A stretch of 9,355 nt of DNA from Oligoflexales bacterium. Its GTDB lineage: Bacteria; Bdellovibrionota; Oligoflexia; Oligoflexales; Oligoflexaceae. Numbering within the stretch: the stretch's first letter is position 1; every line of letters begins with the position of its first letter. The position numbers were made by a program, and so were the translations under genes. A model generated the notes under the pieces. That model did not search any database. It saw nothing but the letters and a program-made list of their open reading frames with translations, and had not been told where the DNA came from. Location of the stretch: positions 1 through 9,355 of the forward strand of contig JADFZC010000078.1 of the NCBI GenBank assembly GCA_015232735.1, written 5' to 3'. Below, piece by piece: positions 1 through 6,430 of the stretch.

Positions 1-969
1 CTTTCGGCGGATACCAATAAAAATATTTTTATCTGGCGGGATGATCTGACTGATTTTGTCGCATCAGGAAACAAGGTGCGAAAACTGGAGTATCTTCTTG
101 CGGACGCATTGTCCGACAGGGCATCTGCAGTAATAACATGCGGAGGAGTGCAGTCTAACCATGCCCGGGCAACGGCGTATCTTGCAAGGCGGATGGGTCT
201 CAAGGTATCGCTGATACTTCGCGAACCCCCGGTGGGGCGACGGGCCGATGAGGAGACAAACGGAAACCTCCTTTTGAACTTCCTATGTAAGTCAAACATT
301 GAATTCATCTCGTATGACGATTATAAAAAAGCCTCTTGCTCATATGACTTTTTTCTTGCAAGGGAAAAGGAGAGGCTGACATCCATGGGGGAAAACGTTT
401 ACTTAATCCCCGAAGGCGGAAGCAATCCCCTTGGCTGCTTTGGTTATATCAACGCTGTAAATGAAATGCTTTCGACATGGAAAACCAAGGGGACGGGAGA
501 GGTGCCTGACGCCATCTTTTGTGCGCTGGGCTCCGGTGCAACCTTCGCAGGGCTTGTGCTTGGACTTAATGAAAGAGGGTTCGACACAAATATCGTGAGA
601 GCTGTCAATGTGTGTAATGACAGGGAGTATTTCAACGCAAAAGTAAAGAGGCTTATCGAAGATGCCTGTGGGCGATATGATCTCAAACCGCATCGTTGTG
701 AACTAAATATTATCGATGGATTTGTCGGTGAAGGGTATGCCAAGGCCACGGATGGAGATCTTAGCTTTTACTCGATGATTGCCCATAAAGAGGGAGTTCT
801 TCTCGATCCATGCTATACCGGAAAGGCATTCAGGGCAATGATTCATGAGATCACAAATCATTCTGGTAAATACGGCAGGAATATTCTTTTTCTTCACTCA
901 GGCGGGACTTTTGCCACTTTCAATTATGCCAGACAGTATCAAAATATTTTTAAGACCCTGCCAGATTAG
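1..969 (+). CDS. PLP-dependent D-cysteine desulfhydrase / ACC deaminase family enzyme (5' truncated by window)
   Basis: The reading frame is open from base 1, so the N-terminus lies outside the window; 322 codons are visible. Seen: the family's lysine motif SGNKVRKLEYLLADA, with the probable PLP-binding Lys at visible codon 25 (bases 73-75). This is followed by CGGVQSNHARATA, whose Ser-Asn-His (codons 52-54) matches the conserved QSNH block. A glycine-rich phosphate-binding segment (ALGSGATFAGL) and a C-terminal LLDPCYTGKA...FLHSGGT block follow. A GTG at 76 could pass as a start, but starting there would delete the PLP lysine, so it is not the real start. Known of the family: it takes small amino acids and does beta-elimination or ring opening (D-cysteine to pyruvate, H2S and ammonia; ACC to 2-oxobutyrate). 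Inferred: a cytosolic enzyme. The substrate cannot be chosen from sequence; the EGGSNPLG and YTGKA blocks lean towards D-cysteine desulfhydrase-like members. About 15-25 N-terminal residues are probably missing. Confidence 0.88.
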   Translation, partial: LSADTNKNIFIWRDDLTDFVASGNKVRKLEYLLADALSDRASAVITCGGVQSNHARATAYLARRMGLKVSLILREPPVGRRADEETNGNLLLNFLCKSNIEFISYDDYKKASCSYDFFLAREKERLTSMGENVYLIPEGGSNPLGCFGYINAVNEMLSTWKTKGTGEVPDAIFCALGSGATFAGLVLGLNERGFDTNIVRAVNVCNDREYFNAKVKRLIEDACGRYDLKPHRCELNIIDGFVGEGYAKATDGDLSFYSMIAHKEGVLLDPCYTGKAFRAMIHEITNHSGKYGRNILFLHSGGTFATFNYARQYQNIFKTLPD

Positions 970-1293
970 TAGCCGCACTAATTCCACACAACAACTGCGC
1001 CAGAATTTTGGTGGAGGGATGATGTTAACAAAAGTCATAAAGGCATGCCATAGTGTAAAAAAATGCTTTTTTGACATGGGACATTATGGCCTGTTTGTTA
1101 CGGGGTTTTTGCACAATTCATTGTGGATACTGTTAATAGTCTGTTATTGCACTAATTTTAAATTATGAAAACGATGGGGCAGGAAGATGTGCCGCGGTAT
1201 GGAACCAGGAAATTTTAAGGTGGTTTACTTTTATTTTTATTGATATGTGTTCCGTTATTGTCAGAGGAAAATTGTTTAAAAGAGTTTGAACAC
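970..1293. other. Intergenic spacer, no convincing gene
   Basis: This stretch separates the PLP enzyme from the repeat-containing membrane protein. It holds an imperfect hairpin (1047-1090, listed separately). It also holds a short plus-strand frame, ATG at 1019 or 1022 to TGA at 1168, of about 49 codons after a purine-rich GGTGGAGGG. That frame would encode a small protein with one hydrophobic segment (GLFVTGFLHNSLWILLIVCY), but the Shine-Dalgarno-like run is too close to either ATG and the frame runs through the hairpin, so I do not call it. A second tiny frame begins at ATG 1187 after GCAGGAAG and ends at a TGA (1241-1243) overlapping the alternative TTG start of the next gene. I see no clear sigma70 promoter. 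Confidence 0.5.
1047..1090. repeat. Imperfect hairpin with A7/T6 runs in its loop
   Basis: The arms GCCATAGTGT (1047-1056) and ACATTATGGC (1081-1090) pair over 10 positions with one G-U. Inside, a run of seven A (1057-1063) faces a run of six T (1067-1072), which could extend the fold past an asymmetric bulge. No T-run follows the outer stem, so a standard intrinsic terminator is not clear. It could attenuate read-through from the upstream PLP-enzyme gene, or simply be a local dyad. Confidence 0.4.
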
Positions 1294-2937
1294 ATGGATT
1301 TTATACGTCCCGTACCAAAAAGCCAGATCAGTTCATTTGAAGGCTTAAAGGCTCTCAACAGGCTATCAGTTAATGATACCCGCGATGATGCAGTTGATAC
1401 AGGCAGGGAAGTCCATGACACTGAAGAAAAGCAGTCCTTTCCTGATGGCAAAATGATAGAAAATGAACTTTCGATTATTCCATTTAAACAAAAGGTGCAG
1501 GGGCTTTTCACATGTGAGGCTGATAAGGAGGCTTTATCTCCTTCGAAAACGGTTTCACCGGCCATGTCAAACCATATGGAATCGGAGAAAGCTTTGCGAT
1601 TGCCAGATACTGATTTGAACACCGTGGAAGAGAAAGAAAGCGGCAATTTGCAGATGATCTCGAGCGAGCAGCCTTCAGTGCAGGCAGGAAGTGAAAGCAA
1701 AATCGACTCTTCAAAGTGGTGGTATCAGCGCTGGCTGGACCGGCTGGCAGCCAGTGCTTTGGAAAAAACTTATTCAAAGTATATAAATGCCTATGATCTT
1801 ACCCCGGAGCAGACCCGGGAGCTACGTCTTCGTCTGGAAATGACGAAGTCACAGAAGGCGCATGAGTATTGGGAGCAGCGCAGTTTTTCAATAATCGGCA
1901 GGGGATGTCTCCTGACCGGTGTAACAATTGGGCTCTTTGCCATTTTCGGTACCCTGTCCCCTCCGCTTCTGATTATCACGGGCGTAGGGATGGGAATAGG
2001 GCTTATCTGCGCGCTCGCACGCAATCACATGAAGCTCAAATTCGCGCTTGAATCGACGGCACGGATGGTTATTTACGGGGAAAGGGTGGGTAAAGACCAG
2101 GAAAGGAGCCATGGGCCTGAAAACAGGCTCTCCATCTGGTTCAAAAAGATTGTAAATAATATGCAGGACAGCCTTGGCAACAGGATTGAAACCCATCTGC
2201 TTGAACGATACCGGAAGACCTATGACTTGGATGAAAAACAGATGAAGATTCTAAAAGAAGCGCTTTCCATTTATCTTGCCGGCAAAAAGAAGGAGTATCT
2301 TCAGAGCAGATTGGAGACTGAGGTTCTGTCAACCGGAGTATCGGCAGCAGTTGTGACCATGGCCGTGTTTATGCTGGGAATGGCTACTCCGCTGGGTCTT
2401 CTGGCCACTGGTCTTGTAAACGCAATCGGGCTTGGAATCACGTTGTCCTCCGCATATTTCAGATTGAAATACTGCTCAGATGGTGTTGCATACAGGACAG
2501 TCCATGAAATAGCCAGCAATGATGATAACGCTATCGAGTTGCGGAAGAAACTTTCAGAAGAAGAAAAGCGCCATTACAGTTTTCTGGACAAAGAGGTCGA
2601 AAAACTGGGCTCCTATTTCCAGAAGAAATGCAACCTTGACGATAATGAACTGAAAGAGGTTAAAAAGGTCATGTTCAATACCGGATGTGCAAAGGTGAAG
2701 GAAAACTGGCTCGATCGCCCTGTTTTGGCATTTTCATCATCGATTTTTGAAAATTTTATCAAAGCCCTGGTTACCATTGCTGCACAGGGAACAAATCCGA
2801 TAAGGATGGCATCTTCACTTCTTTCGACTTTTTTCCAATCGTCGTTGGAAACTATCCTTTTGCGTTATAATCTGCATTCTTCGATGATAGGGGTAGGGCA
2901 TGCCGCTATCAGTCAAATTAAGGGGATTTCAGTGTGA
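1294..2937 (+). CDS. Unrecognised membrane protein with three diverged internal repeats
   Basis: I do not recognise a named family. Numbering is from an alternative TTG at 1240 (565 residues). ATG 1294 (Met19) is preferred because AAAAGAG (1278-1284) sits 9 nt upstream, whereas the TTG has AAGGTGG 16 nt away, too far. Residues 19-155 are polar, low in hydrophobics and probably disordered. Residues 159-280 and 299-426 then show the same layout: an amphipathic helical stretch, a YDLT/DxxQ motif (185-190 and 328-334), a charged helix, a long hydrophobic hairpin (about 220-260 and 364-405), and a closing charged segment. A third, weaker copy starts near 444, with CNLDDNEL at 464-471 and a hydrophobic stretch at 495-530. 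The period is about 140 residues. Two membrane hairpins plus a weaker C-terminal one suggest an inner-membrane protein with soluble helical bundles. No enzymatic motif is visible. It ends 13 nt from the convergent tRNA gene. Confidence 0.8.
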   Translation: MDFIRPVPKSQISSFEGLKALNRLSVNDTRDDAVDTGREVHDTEEKQSFPDGKMIENELSIIPFKQKVQGLFTCEADKEALSPSKTVSPAMSNHMESEKALRLPDTDLNTVEEKESGNLQMISSEQPSVQAGSESKIDSSKWWYQRWLDRLAASALEKTYSKYINAYDLTPEQTRELRLRLEMTKSQKAHEYWEQRSFSIIGRGCLLTGVTIGLFAIFGTLSPPLLIITGVGMGIGLICALARNHMKLKFALESTARMVIYGERVGKDQERSHGPENRLSIWFKKIVNNMQDSLGNRIETHLLERYRKTYDLDEKQMKILKEALSIYLAGKKKEYLQSRLETEVLSTGVSAAVVTMAVFMLGMATPLGLLATGLVNAIGLGITLSSAYFRLKYCSDGVAYRTVHEIASNDDNAIELRKKLSEEEKRHYSFLDKEVEKLGSYFQKKCNLDDNELKEVKKVMFNTGCAKVKENWLDRPVLAFSSSIFENFIKALVTIAAQGTNPIRMASSLLSTFFQSSLETILLRYNLHSSMIGVGHAAISQIKGISV

Positions 2938-2950
2938 AATTATTAAAGAG

Positions 2951-3023
2951 TGGAGGTTAGGGGAGTCGAACCCCTGACCTCGCGGCTGCCAGCCGAACGC
3001 TCTACCAACTGAGCTAAACCCCC
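2951..3023 (-). tRNA. tRNA-Ala (anticodon GGC)
   Basis: Read on the minus strand, the sequence folds as a full cloverleaf. The 7-bp acceptor stem includes a G3-U70 wobble, the classic alanine identity pair. The D arm reads GCTCAGTTGGTAGAGC, the anticodon loop CTGGCAG gives GGC at 34-36, and the T arm reads AGGGG-TTCGACT-CCCCT. The discriminator base is A73. The 3' CCA is not encoded: after A73 the DNA reads CTC, so CCA would be added by nucleotidyltransferase. One oddity is that the lower anticodon stem is weak, with a U27-G43 wobble and a U28/C42 mismatch, leaving three Watson-Crick pairs. It reads GCC/GCU codons. Confidence 0.95.
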
Positions 3024-3042
3024 ACGAATTTGTTTAGAAATG

Positions 3043-3070
3043 ATTTGCTTGAAATTTTTTCTGTTGTCAA
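3043..3070 (-). promoter_or_regulatory. Possible promoter for tRNA-Ala
   Basis: On the minus strand a perfect -35 TTGACA (3070-3065) is followed, after 16 bp, by a poor -10 (GCAAAT, 3048-3043, three matches to TATAAT). The position, about 20-45 bp upstream of the tRNA 5' end, is right for a tRNA promoter. The -35 box is clear and the -10 is weak. Confidence 0.35.
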
Positions 3071-3110
3071 CGGTTATTTGAATCAGATCCGGGCGGAATT
3101 CTCTGAAAAT

Positions 3111-3141
3111 TTGACAATTTGATGCGTTTCCACCCTTTAAG
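3111..3141 (+). promoter_or_regulatory. Weak candidate promoter for the VKOR-DsbA gene
   Basis: A perfect TTGACA (3111-3116) is followed 19 bp later by TTTAAG (3136-3141, four matches to TATAAT). The spacer is 2 bp longer than optimal. It is the only sigma70-like pair I see in the spacer ahead of the VKOR fusion, and it would give a leader of about 100 nt. Confidence 0.25.
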
Positions 3142-3248
3142 ACAGCTTGAACTAAACCCACTGATGCTTTAAACTTAAACCACAAAAGTCTTTTCAAAAC
3201 AATAGACAGGAGAGATTTGTGTATCATTGCTGAAGGAGAATGACAAAG

Positions 3249-4478
3249 ATGACGGAAAAGGAAATTAATGACGTTAATACAGGTAGATGGAGCGCATTTA
3301 TCATATATGCGATGTTTCTTGCCTTGATCGGGTTTGGAATATCTCTCTATCTGGCTTTTCATCATGTGGATGTCATGGTGAAGGGATCAACGGATGCTTT
3401 TTGCAATATAAACGCGCTTTTCAATTGCGATGATGTCGCAAAGAGCAAATATGCTGAGGTGTTGGGAATACCTCTGGGGGTTTATGGATGCGGCTATTTT
3501 TTGGGATGTCTGGTTCTCTTGGGGGTCGCTTTTTTCAAAAGCGAGTATTCGAGGGATTCAATTCAGACCTATGTGCTGATGGTGGTAATTGGGGTATTCG
3601 CTTCTATCATTTATGGCTCAATATCCTTCTTTTCAGTCGGGGCCTTGTGCATCGGGTGCATGGGTGTTTATCTGACAACCATAATACAGGCTGTGCTTTT
3701 ATATTTTTTCAGGACGGAGGTTCCAGGTGGATGGAGCATTAAGGGAATAGGCAATGGTGCTACCTATCCGATCCTGGCGCTTGCCCTTGTTGTGGGTATT
3801 TATCAGTATGTGAAACCGACATCCAGGGATTTCAAAAAGGATGTGCCGCAAATTCCCGGCGGAAGGGATGGAGAAGCGGCAGGACCTAAGACAATACTGG
3901 CTTCGGATAAAGTGGACATTAAGGTGGACAGATCGCCTTACTCTGGATTCGGCGAGGATTACAGGGAGGGATCTGATGACGCTAAGGTGATCATTATCGA
4001 GTTTTCCGATTTCGAGTGCCCGGCATGCCAATATGCTTTCCAAACGATGAAGGAGCTAAAAGCGGAATTTGGCGGCAGGATACTTGTCGTATTTAAAAAT
4101 TACCCGCTTGACACGAAATGCAACAGCTCGATAAAGAGGAAGTTCCATAATTATGCTTGTGATGCCGCTTTTATCGCGCGCTGTGCCGGTCAGGAGGGGA
4201 AGTTCTGGAAATTTCATGATCTCGTTTATGAAAACCAGAAGGAACTAAACCAAGAAAACCTTGTAAAATGGGCAGCTTCTCTCGGAATTGGCAAAGATAA
4301 GGTCGACGAGTGCCTGAAATCCGAGAGTATTAAGGCCAAGATAAATGACGATATTGAAGTTGCAAATAAAGTCCCGGTTGATGGAACCCCGACCATTTTT
4401 ATCAACGGCCGAAGGGTGGTAGGCAACAGTTCCCTGAGCTCGATGAAGGCCGAGATTTCAAAATTGTTGAGTGAATAG
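3249..4478 (+). CDS. VKOR-DsbA fusion: membrane quinone-linked thiol oxidase with thioredoxin-fold domain
   Basis: Numbering is from ATG 3240 (412 residues). The start is placed at the second ATG, 3249, because AAGGAG (3233-3238) is 10 nt from it but only 1 nt from the first. The N-terminal half is a VKOR domain with four or five membrane segments (about 18-40, 77-99, 109-131, 134-157, 174-191). It has the loop cysteines C55 and C63 in CNINALFNCD, the GIPLG motif, and the quinone-proximal CIGC at 137-140. A linker of about 45 residues leads to a DsbA-like thioredoxin domain (about 245-412) with active site CPAC (260-263) and cis-proline loop GTPTIFING (Pro384). Known of the family: VKOR re-oxidises its Trx partner and passes electrons to quinone, replacing DsbB/DsbA in one chain. 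Inferred: the Trx domain is periplasmic and forms disulfides in exported proteins. Extra cysteines at 294, 307, 315 and 358 could form structural disulfides. It appears to be a single-gene unit. Confidence 0.93.
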   Translation: MTEKEINDVNTGRWSAFIIYAMFLALIGFGISLYLAFHHVDVMVKGSTDAFCNINALFNCDDVAKSKYAEVLGIPLGVYGCGYFLGCLVLLGVAFFKSEYSRDSIQTYVLMVVIGVFASIIYGSISFFSVGALCIGCMGVYLTTIIQAVLLYFFRTEVPGGWSIKGIGNGATYPILALALVVGIYQYVKPTSRDFKKDVPQIPGGRDGEAAGPKTILASDKVDIKVDRSPYSGFGEDYREGSDDAKVIIIEFSDFECPACQYAFQTMKELKAEFGGRILVVFKNYPLDTKCNSSIKRKFHNYACDAAFIARCAGQEGKFWKFHDLVYENQKELNQENLVKWAASLGIGKDKVDECLKSESIKAKINDDIEVANKVPVDGTPTIFINGRRVVGNSSLSSMKAEISKLLSE

Positions 4479-4498
4479 GAATATTTTCATAAGTACTC

Positions 4499-4527
4499 TT
4501 GGCGAGATCGACTCTTTTTAGTATAAG
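4499..4527 (+). promoter_or_regulatory. Sigma70-like promoter for the three-gene run ending in gmhB
   Basis: TTGGCG (4499-4504, four matches to TTGACA) and TATAAG (4522-4527, five matches to TATAAT) are separated by the optimal 17 bp. Transcription would start near 4533, giving a leader of about 60 nt before the GTG at 4594. Confidence 0.55.
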
Positions 4528-4532
4528 GGATT

Positions 4533-4568
4533 GTTATTCAGGAATAACTTAATAAGGTTTATTATTAA
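4533..4568 (+). promoter_or_regulatory. Two AT-rich dyads in the leader of the H1-tailed gene
   Basis: GTTATT-CAGG-AATAAC (4533-4548) forms a 6-bp stem with a 4-nt loop right at the predicted transcription start. It is followed by TTAATAA (4549-4555) facing TTATTAA (4562-4568). The first could be an operator or a 5'-stabilising hairpin. The second is followed by AATTTT and might act as a weak terminator for the VKOR gene. The stems are AT-rich, so this is only suggestive. Confidence 0.3.
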
Positions 4569-4593
4569 AATTTTGTACAGTGAGGTTTGATTA

Positions 4594-5307
4594 GTGAATC
4601 CGGTTGAAATTGTTCCCATAGAAGGTGTTTTAATCCTAAAGGCAAGGGGATCTGAGTTATTAATCTTAAATCATCACGTAGCCAAGTTGAAGTCTCTTGT
4701 TCAGCCTCGTGATTTTACCCACTATTTCATGACCGAAGCGTTGATAAACAGGCCGGCAAGGAAATTGTTCGAGGCGTGGCTCCGTAAGGATTCGACCTTG
4801 TGGAAGCGGATTTATCATACCATTCAGAAAGAGATGAATGATGTTAAGCCGGAAGCTCTGGATGAAGTTGAAGTAAAAGAGAAGGAGGCCCAAGCAGCCG
4901 AGGCGTCTGTCAATGAGAAGGTGATTGAAGCAGAGGTGGTCAAGGAAGTCCCGGAGAAAAAGGCAGAGGCAAAGGTTGAAGTGAAGCCTAAGGAGAGTGT
5001 TGTTGAAGCGAAAGCTGAAGCGGTGAAGGTCCCTGAGGATAAGGCTGCTGCAAAGCAGTCCCCGAAAAAGCCTGCCGAAGAAAAGACGGCTTTGAAGCCG
5101 GAACCCAAAAAGTCACAACAGACAAAGAAAAAAGTCTTAGCGAAGAAATCATCCGCAAAAGAGGATGATGATGAGGATGAAAAACCGCAGAAGAAGAAGG
5201 CGCCTGCAAAGAAGACAGTGACTAAAGAAGTTTCGCCTCCGGCGAAGGGAAAGGCAGGCTCCGGCTCAGACACAAAAAAGAAGGTTGCAAAAAAGAAAGC
5301 AAAATAA
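4594..5307 (+). CDS. Unknown N-terminal domain with Lys/Ala/Glu-rich histone H1-like tail
   Basis: The start is GTG at 4594, supported by TGAGG (4581-4585) 8 nt upstream. Residues 1-85 form a compact, ordinary-composition domain that I do not recognise (VEIVPIEGVLILKARG..., ending LWKRIYHTIQKEM). Residues 86-155 are dominated by Glu, Lys, Ala and Val. Residues 156-237 are strongly basic, with repeated KK-A/P patterns such as KKAPAKKTV and the terminal KKKVAKKKAK, interrupted by an acidic patch at 190-196 (EDDDEDE). Known: similar Lys/Ala/Pro tails occur in bacterial histone H1-like and AlgP-type proteins and bind nucleic acid non-specifically. Inferred: a cytosolic nucleic-acid-associated or polyanion-binding protein. 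There is no signal peptide or membrane segment. It opens a probable operon with the small gene at 5378 and gmhB. Low-complexity tails vary in length and attract false database hits, so only the first 85 residues are informative. Confidence 0.85.
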   Translation: MNPVEIVPIEGVLILKARGSELLILNHHVAKLKSLVQPRDFTHYFMTEALINRPARKLFEAWLRKDSTLWKRIYHTIQKEMNDVKPEALDEVEVKEKEAQAAEASVNEKVIEAEVVKEVPEKKAEAKVEVKPKESVVEAKAEAVKVPEDKAAAKQSPKKPAEEKTALKPEPKKSQQTKKKVLAKKSSAKEDDDEDEKPQKKKAPAKKTVTKEVSPPAKGKAGSGSDTKKKVAKKKAK

Positions 5308-5377
5308 GATCAACGAACAAATATAAGGGGAAAGCGCCCTGATACGAAAGTATTTTATTTGCGGAAAGCAACTGTAT

Positions 5378-5614
5378 TTGCAAAGCAAGGGACTTGAATC
5401 CTATCATGAACTTGGCAAAGTTATCGAGCTTTTCATTCCAGTAGATGAATATTGGAAAATTCAGCAGTTAATAGCAAAAGCAAATTATCTCTATTCATCC
5501 GGCGAGTCTGCTGCTGAGATCAAAGAGGTTTACAAGAAGGTTATGTCCTATTGTTCCCAGTTTGCGATCAGAGAAGACGAAAGAAAATGGCTGAATGAAA
5601 AATCCGCGGATTAG
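5378..5614 (+). CDS. Small helical protein of unknown function
   Basis: I do not recognise it. From TTG 5378 it has 78 residues, predicted mostly helical and charged (LGKVIELFIPVDEYWKIQQL, then KEVYKKVMSYCSQFAIRE...). GGAAAG lies 9 nt before the TTG. The same frame stays open back to a TAA at 5324, and the added stretch (LIRKYFICGKQLYL) reads like protein. It would start at CTG 5339, 8 nt after AAGGGG (5325-5330), giving 91 residues, or at ATA 5342. The true start is therefore uncertain, and a non-canonical CTG or ATA start is possible. It lies 31-70 nt after the H1-tailed gene and overlaps gmhB by 20 bp, so it is probably co-transcribed and translationally coupled. Confidence 0.65.
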   Translation: MQSKGLESYHELGKVIELFIPVDEYWKIQQLIAKANYLYSSGESAAEIKEVYKKVMSYCSQFAIREDERKWLNEKSAD

Positions 5615-6215
5615 CAAAAAAAAAATAAAGAAGGTTTTTTTACACAGCGGGAAAAAGGCTGCGGCTGTTTTCCTTGACCGGGATGGGGTGATAAATAAGG
5701 ATGAGGGATATGTTTGCAATATTGAGCAGATAGAGATTATTGACGGTATTCCTGAGGCTCTTTCTGAACTCAAGGCAATGGGTTTTCTGCTTATTGTCAT
5801 TACAAACCAGTCAAGTGTCGCACGCGGATTTTGCAGTGAGAAGGATGTCGTGGTTCTTCATGAATACATGCGGAATTTTTTCAAAACAAAATATGGTGTG
5901 ACAATTGATGCATTTTTTTATTGCCCGCATCACATAAAAGGGACTGTCAGGGAATATTCCATAGTTTGTGAATGCAGAAAACCGGGAACAAAGATGCTTG
6001 AGGATGCAAAAGCGATGTTTGATATTGACCTGTCAGCAAGTTTTTTGATTGGGGATAAGCCTTCCGATATCGAATGCGGGATAAGGGGAGGAGTCAGATC
6101 GATACAGATTTTAAATGATAAATATGGCAGGCATGATTCGGCCTTTGGATATGCCGGAACAATAGGTGAGGCGGTTTTGCTGATCAAGGACTCCTTCCAT
6201 ATTCAGGAAAATTAA
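5595..6215 (+). CDS. gmhB: D-glycero-beta-D-manno-heptose 1,7-bisphosphate 7-phosphatase-like HAD phosphatase
   Basis: It is a HAD-superfamily phosphatase of the GmhB/HisB-N group, 206 residues. Motif I is FLDRDGVIN (D28 nucleophile, D30 acid/base), motif II ITNQSSVARG (T70), and motif IV GDKPSDIE (D154, D158). The GmhB-type zinc loop is present, with C110-x-H112 and C125-x-C127 followed by RKPGT. Known role: it removes the C7 phosphate in ADP-heptose synthesis for the LPS inner core, in the cytosol. ATG 5595 overlaps the preceding gene by 20 bp. Compared with typical GmhB of about 180-190 residues, it carries a 20-residue Lys-rich N-terminal extension, encoded across a run of ten A (5616-5625) and a run of seven T (5635-5641). 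No other heptose gene is visible here. Some members act on other sugar or histidinol phosphates, so the substrate is inferred. Confidence 0.9.
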   Translation: MKNPRISKKKIKKVFLHSGKKAAAVFLDRDGVINKDEGYVCNIEQIEIIDGIPEALSELKAMGFLLIVITNQSSVARGFCSEKDVVVLHEYMRNFFKTKYGVTIDAFFYCPHHIKGTVREYSIVCECRKPGTKMLEDAKAMFDIDLSASFLIGDKPSDIECGIRGGVRSIQILNDKYGRHDSAFGYAGTIGEAVLLIKDSFHIQEN

Positions 6216-6234
6216 ATTAGAAATGATGATATAC

Positions 6235-6369
6235 CCTCAGAGCCTGTCTAAAAAAAGGGGGGATCAAGGCGCGAGGAGGAGGGGCTGTCTACGTTTACAT
6301 TCGGCTAAATGAGGATCGCCCGACAACGATTAATGCTTAAGTCCGACCCTTTTTGGACAGGCTCTGAGG
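6235..6369. mobile_element. MITE-like non-coding element with terminal inverted repeats
   Basis: The left end CCTCAGAGCCTGTC (6235-6248) is exactly repeated in inverse orientation at the right end (6356-6369). The match continues past one T/C difference through a run of A into GGG, giving ends of about 23-25 bp around about 87 bp of unique sequence. No ORF of note lies inside. The GAGCCTGTC termini resemble the short inverted ends of some IS families (for example IS5-like), which is only an impression. No clear target-site duplication is visible. It sits between the convergent gmhB and CPBP genes and could also serve as a bidirectional transcription barrier, since the long arms would fold in RNA from either side. 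Confidence 0.55.
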
Positions 6370-6430
6370 CATTCCTGATTCACTGTTATTCCAAAACTGT
6401 TTATCTGAAACACCATGGAACATTTTTTTT

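Noticed and set aside
76..78. GTG as the start of the PLP enzyme
   Set aside because: The frame is open to base 1 and the PLP lysine and RDDLT motif lie upstream of it, so the real start is outside the window.
1019..1168. 49-codon plus-strand ORF with a hydrophobic segment after GGTGGAGGG
   Set aside because: The Shine-Dalgarno-like run is 1-4 nt from the ATGs, the frame runs through a hairpin with homopolymer runs, and the composition (Cys, Phe, Leu) looks like random AT-rich sequence.
1215..1777. Minus-strand frames under the disordered part of the repeat-containing protein
   Set aside because: The plus-strand frame has repeated modules, membrane segments and a ribosome-binding site; the opposite frames have none of these.
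2943..3365. Minus-strand frame of 140 codons over the tRNA and the start of the VKOR gene
   Set aside because: It runs through the tRNA-Ala gene and overlaps a well-supported gene; it has no recognisable domain.
4824..5273. Long minus-strand frame opposite the H1-tailed gene
   Set aside because: Its Ser/Phe/Ala-rich low-complexity translation is the mirror of the Lys/Glu/Ala repeats on the plus strand, and it has no credible start site.
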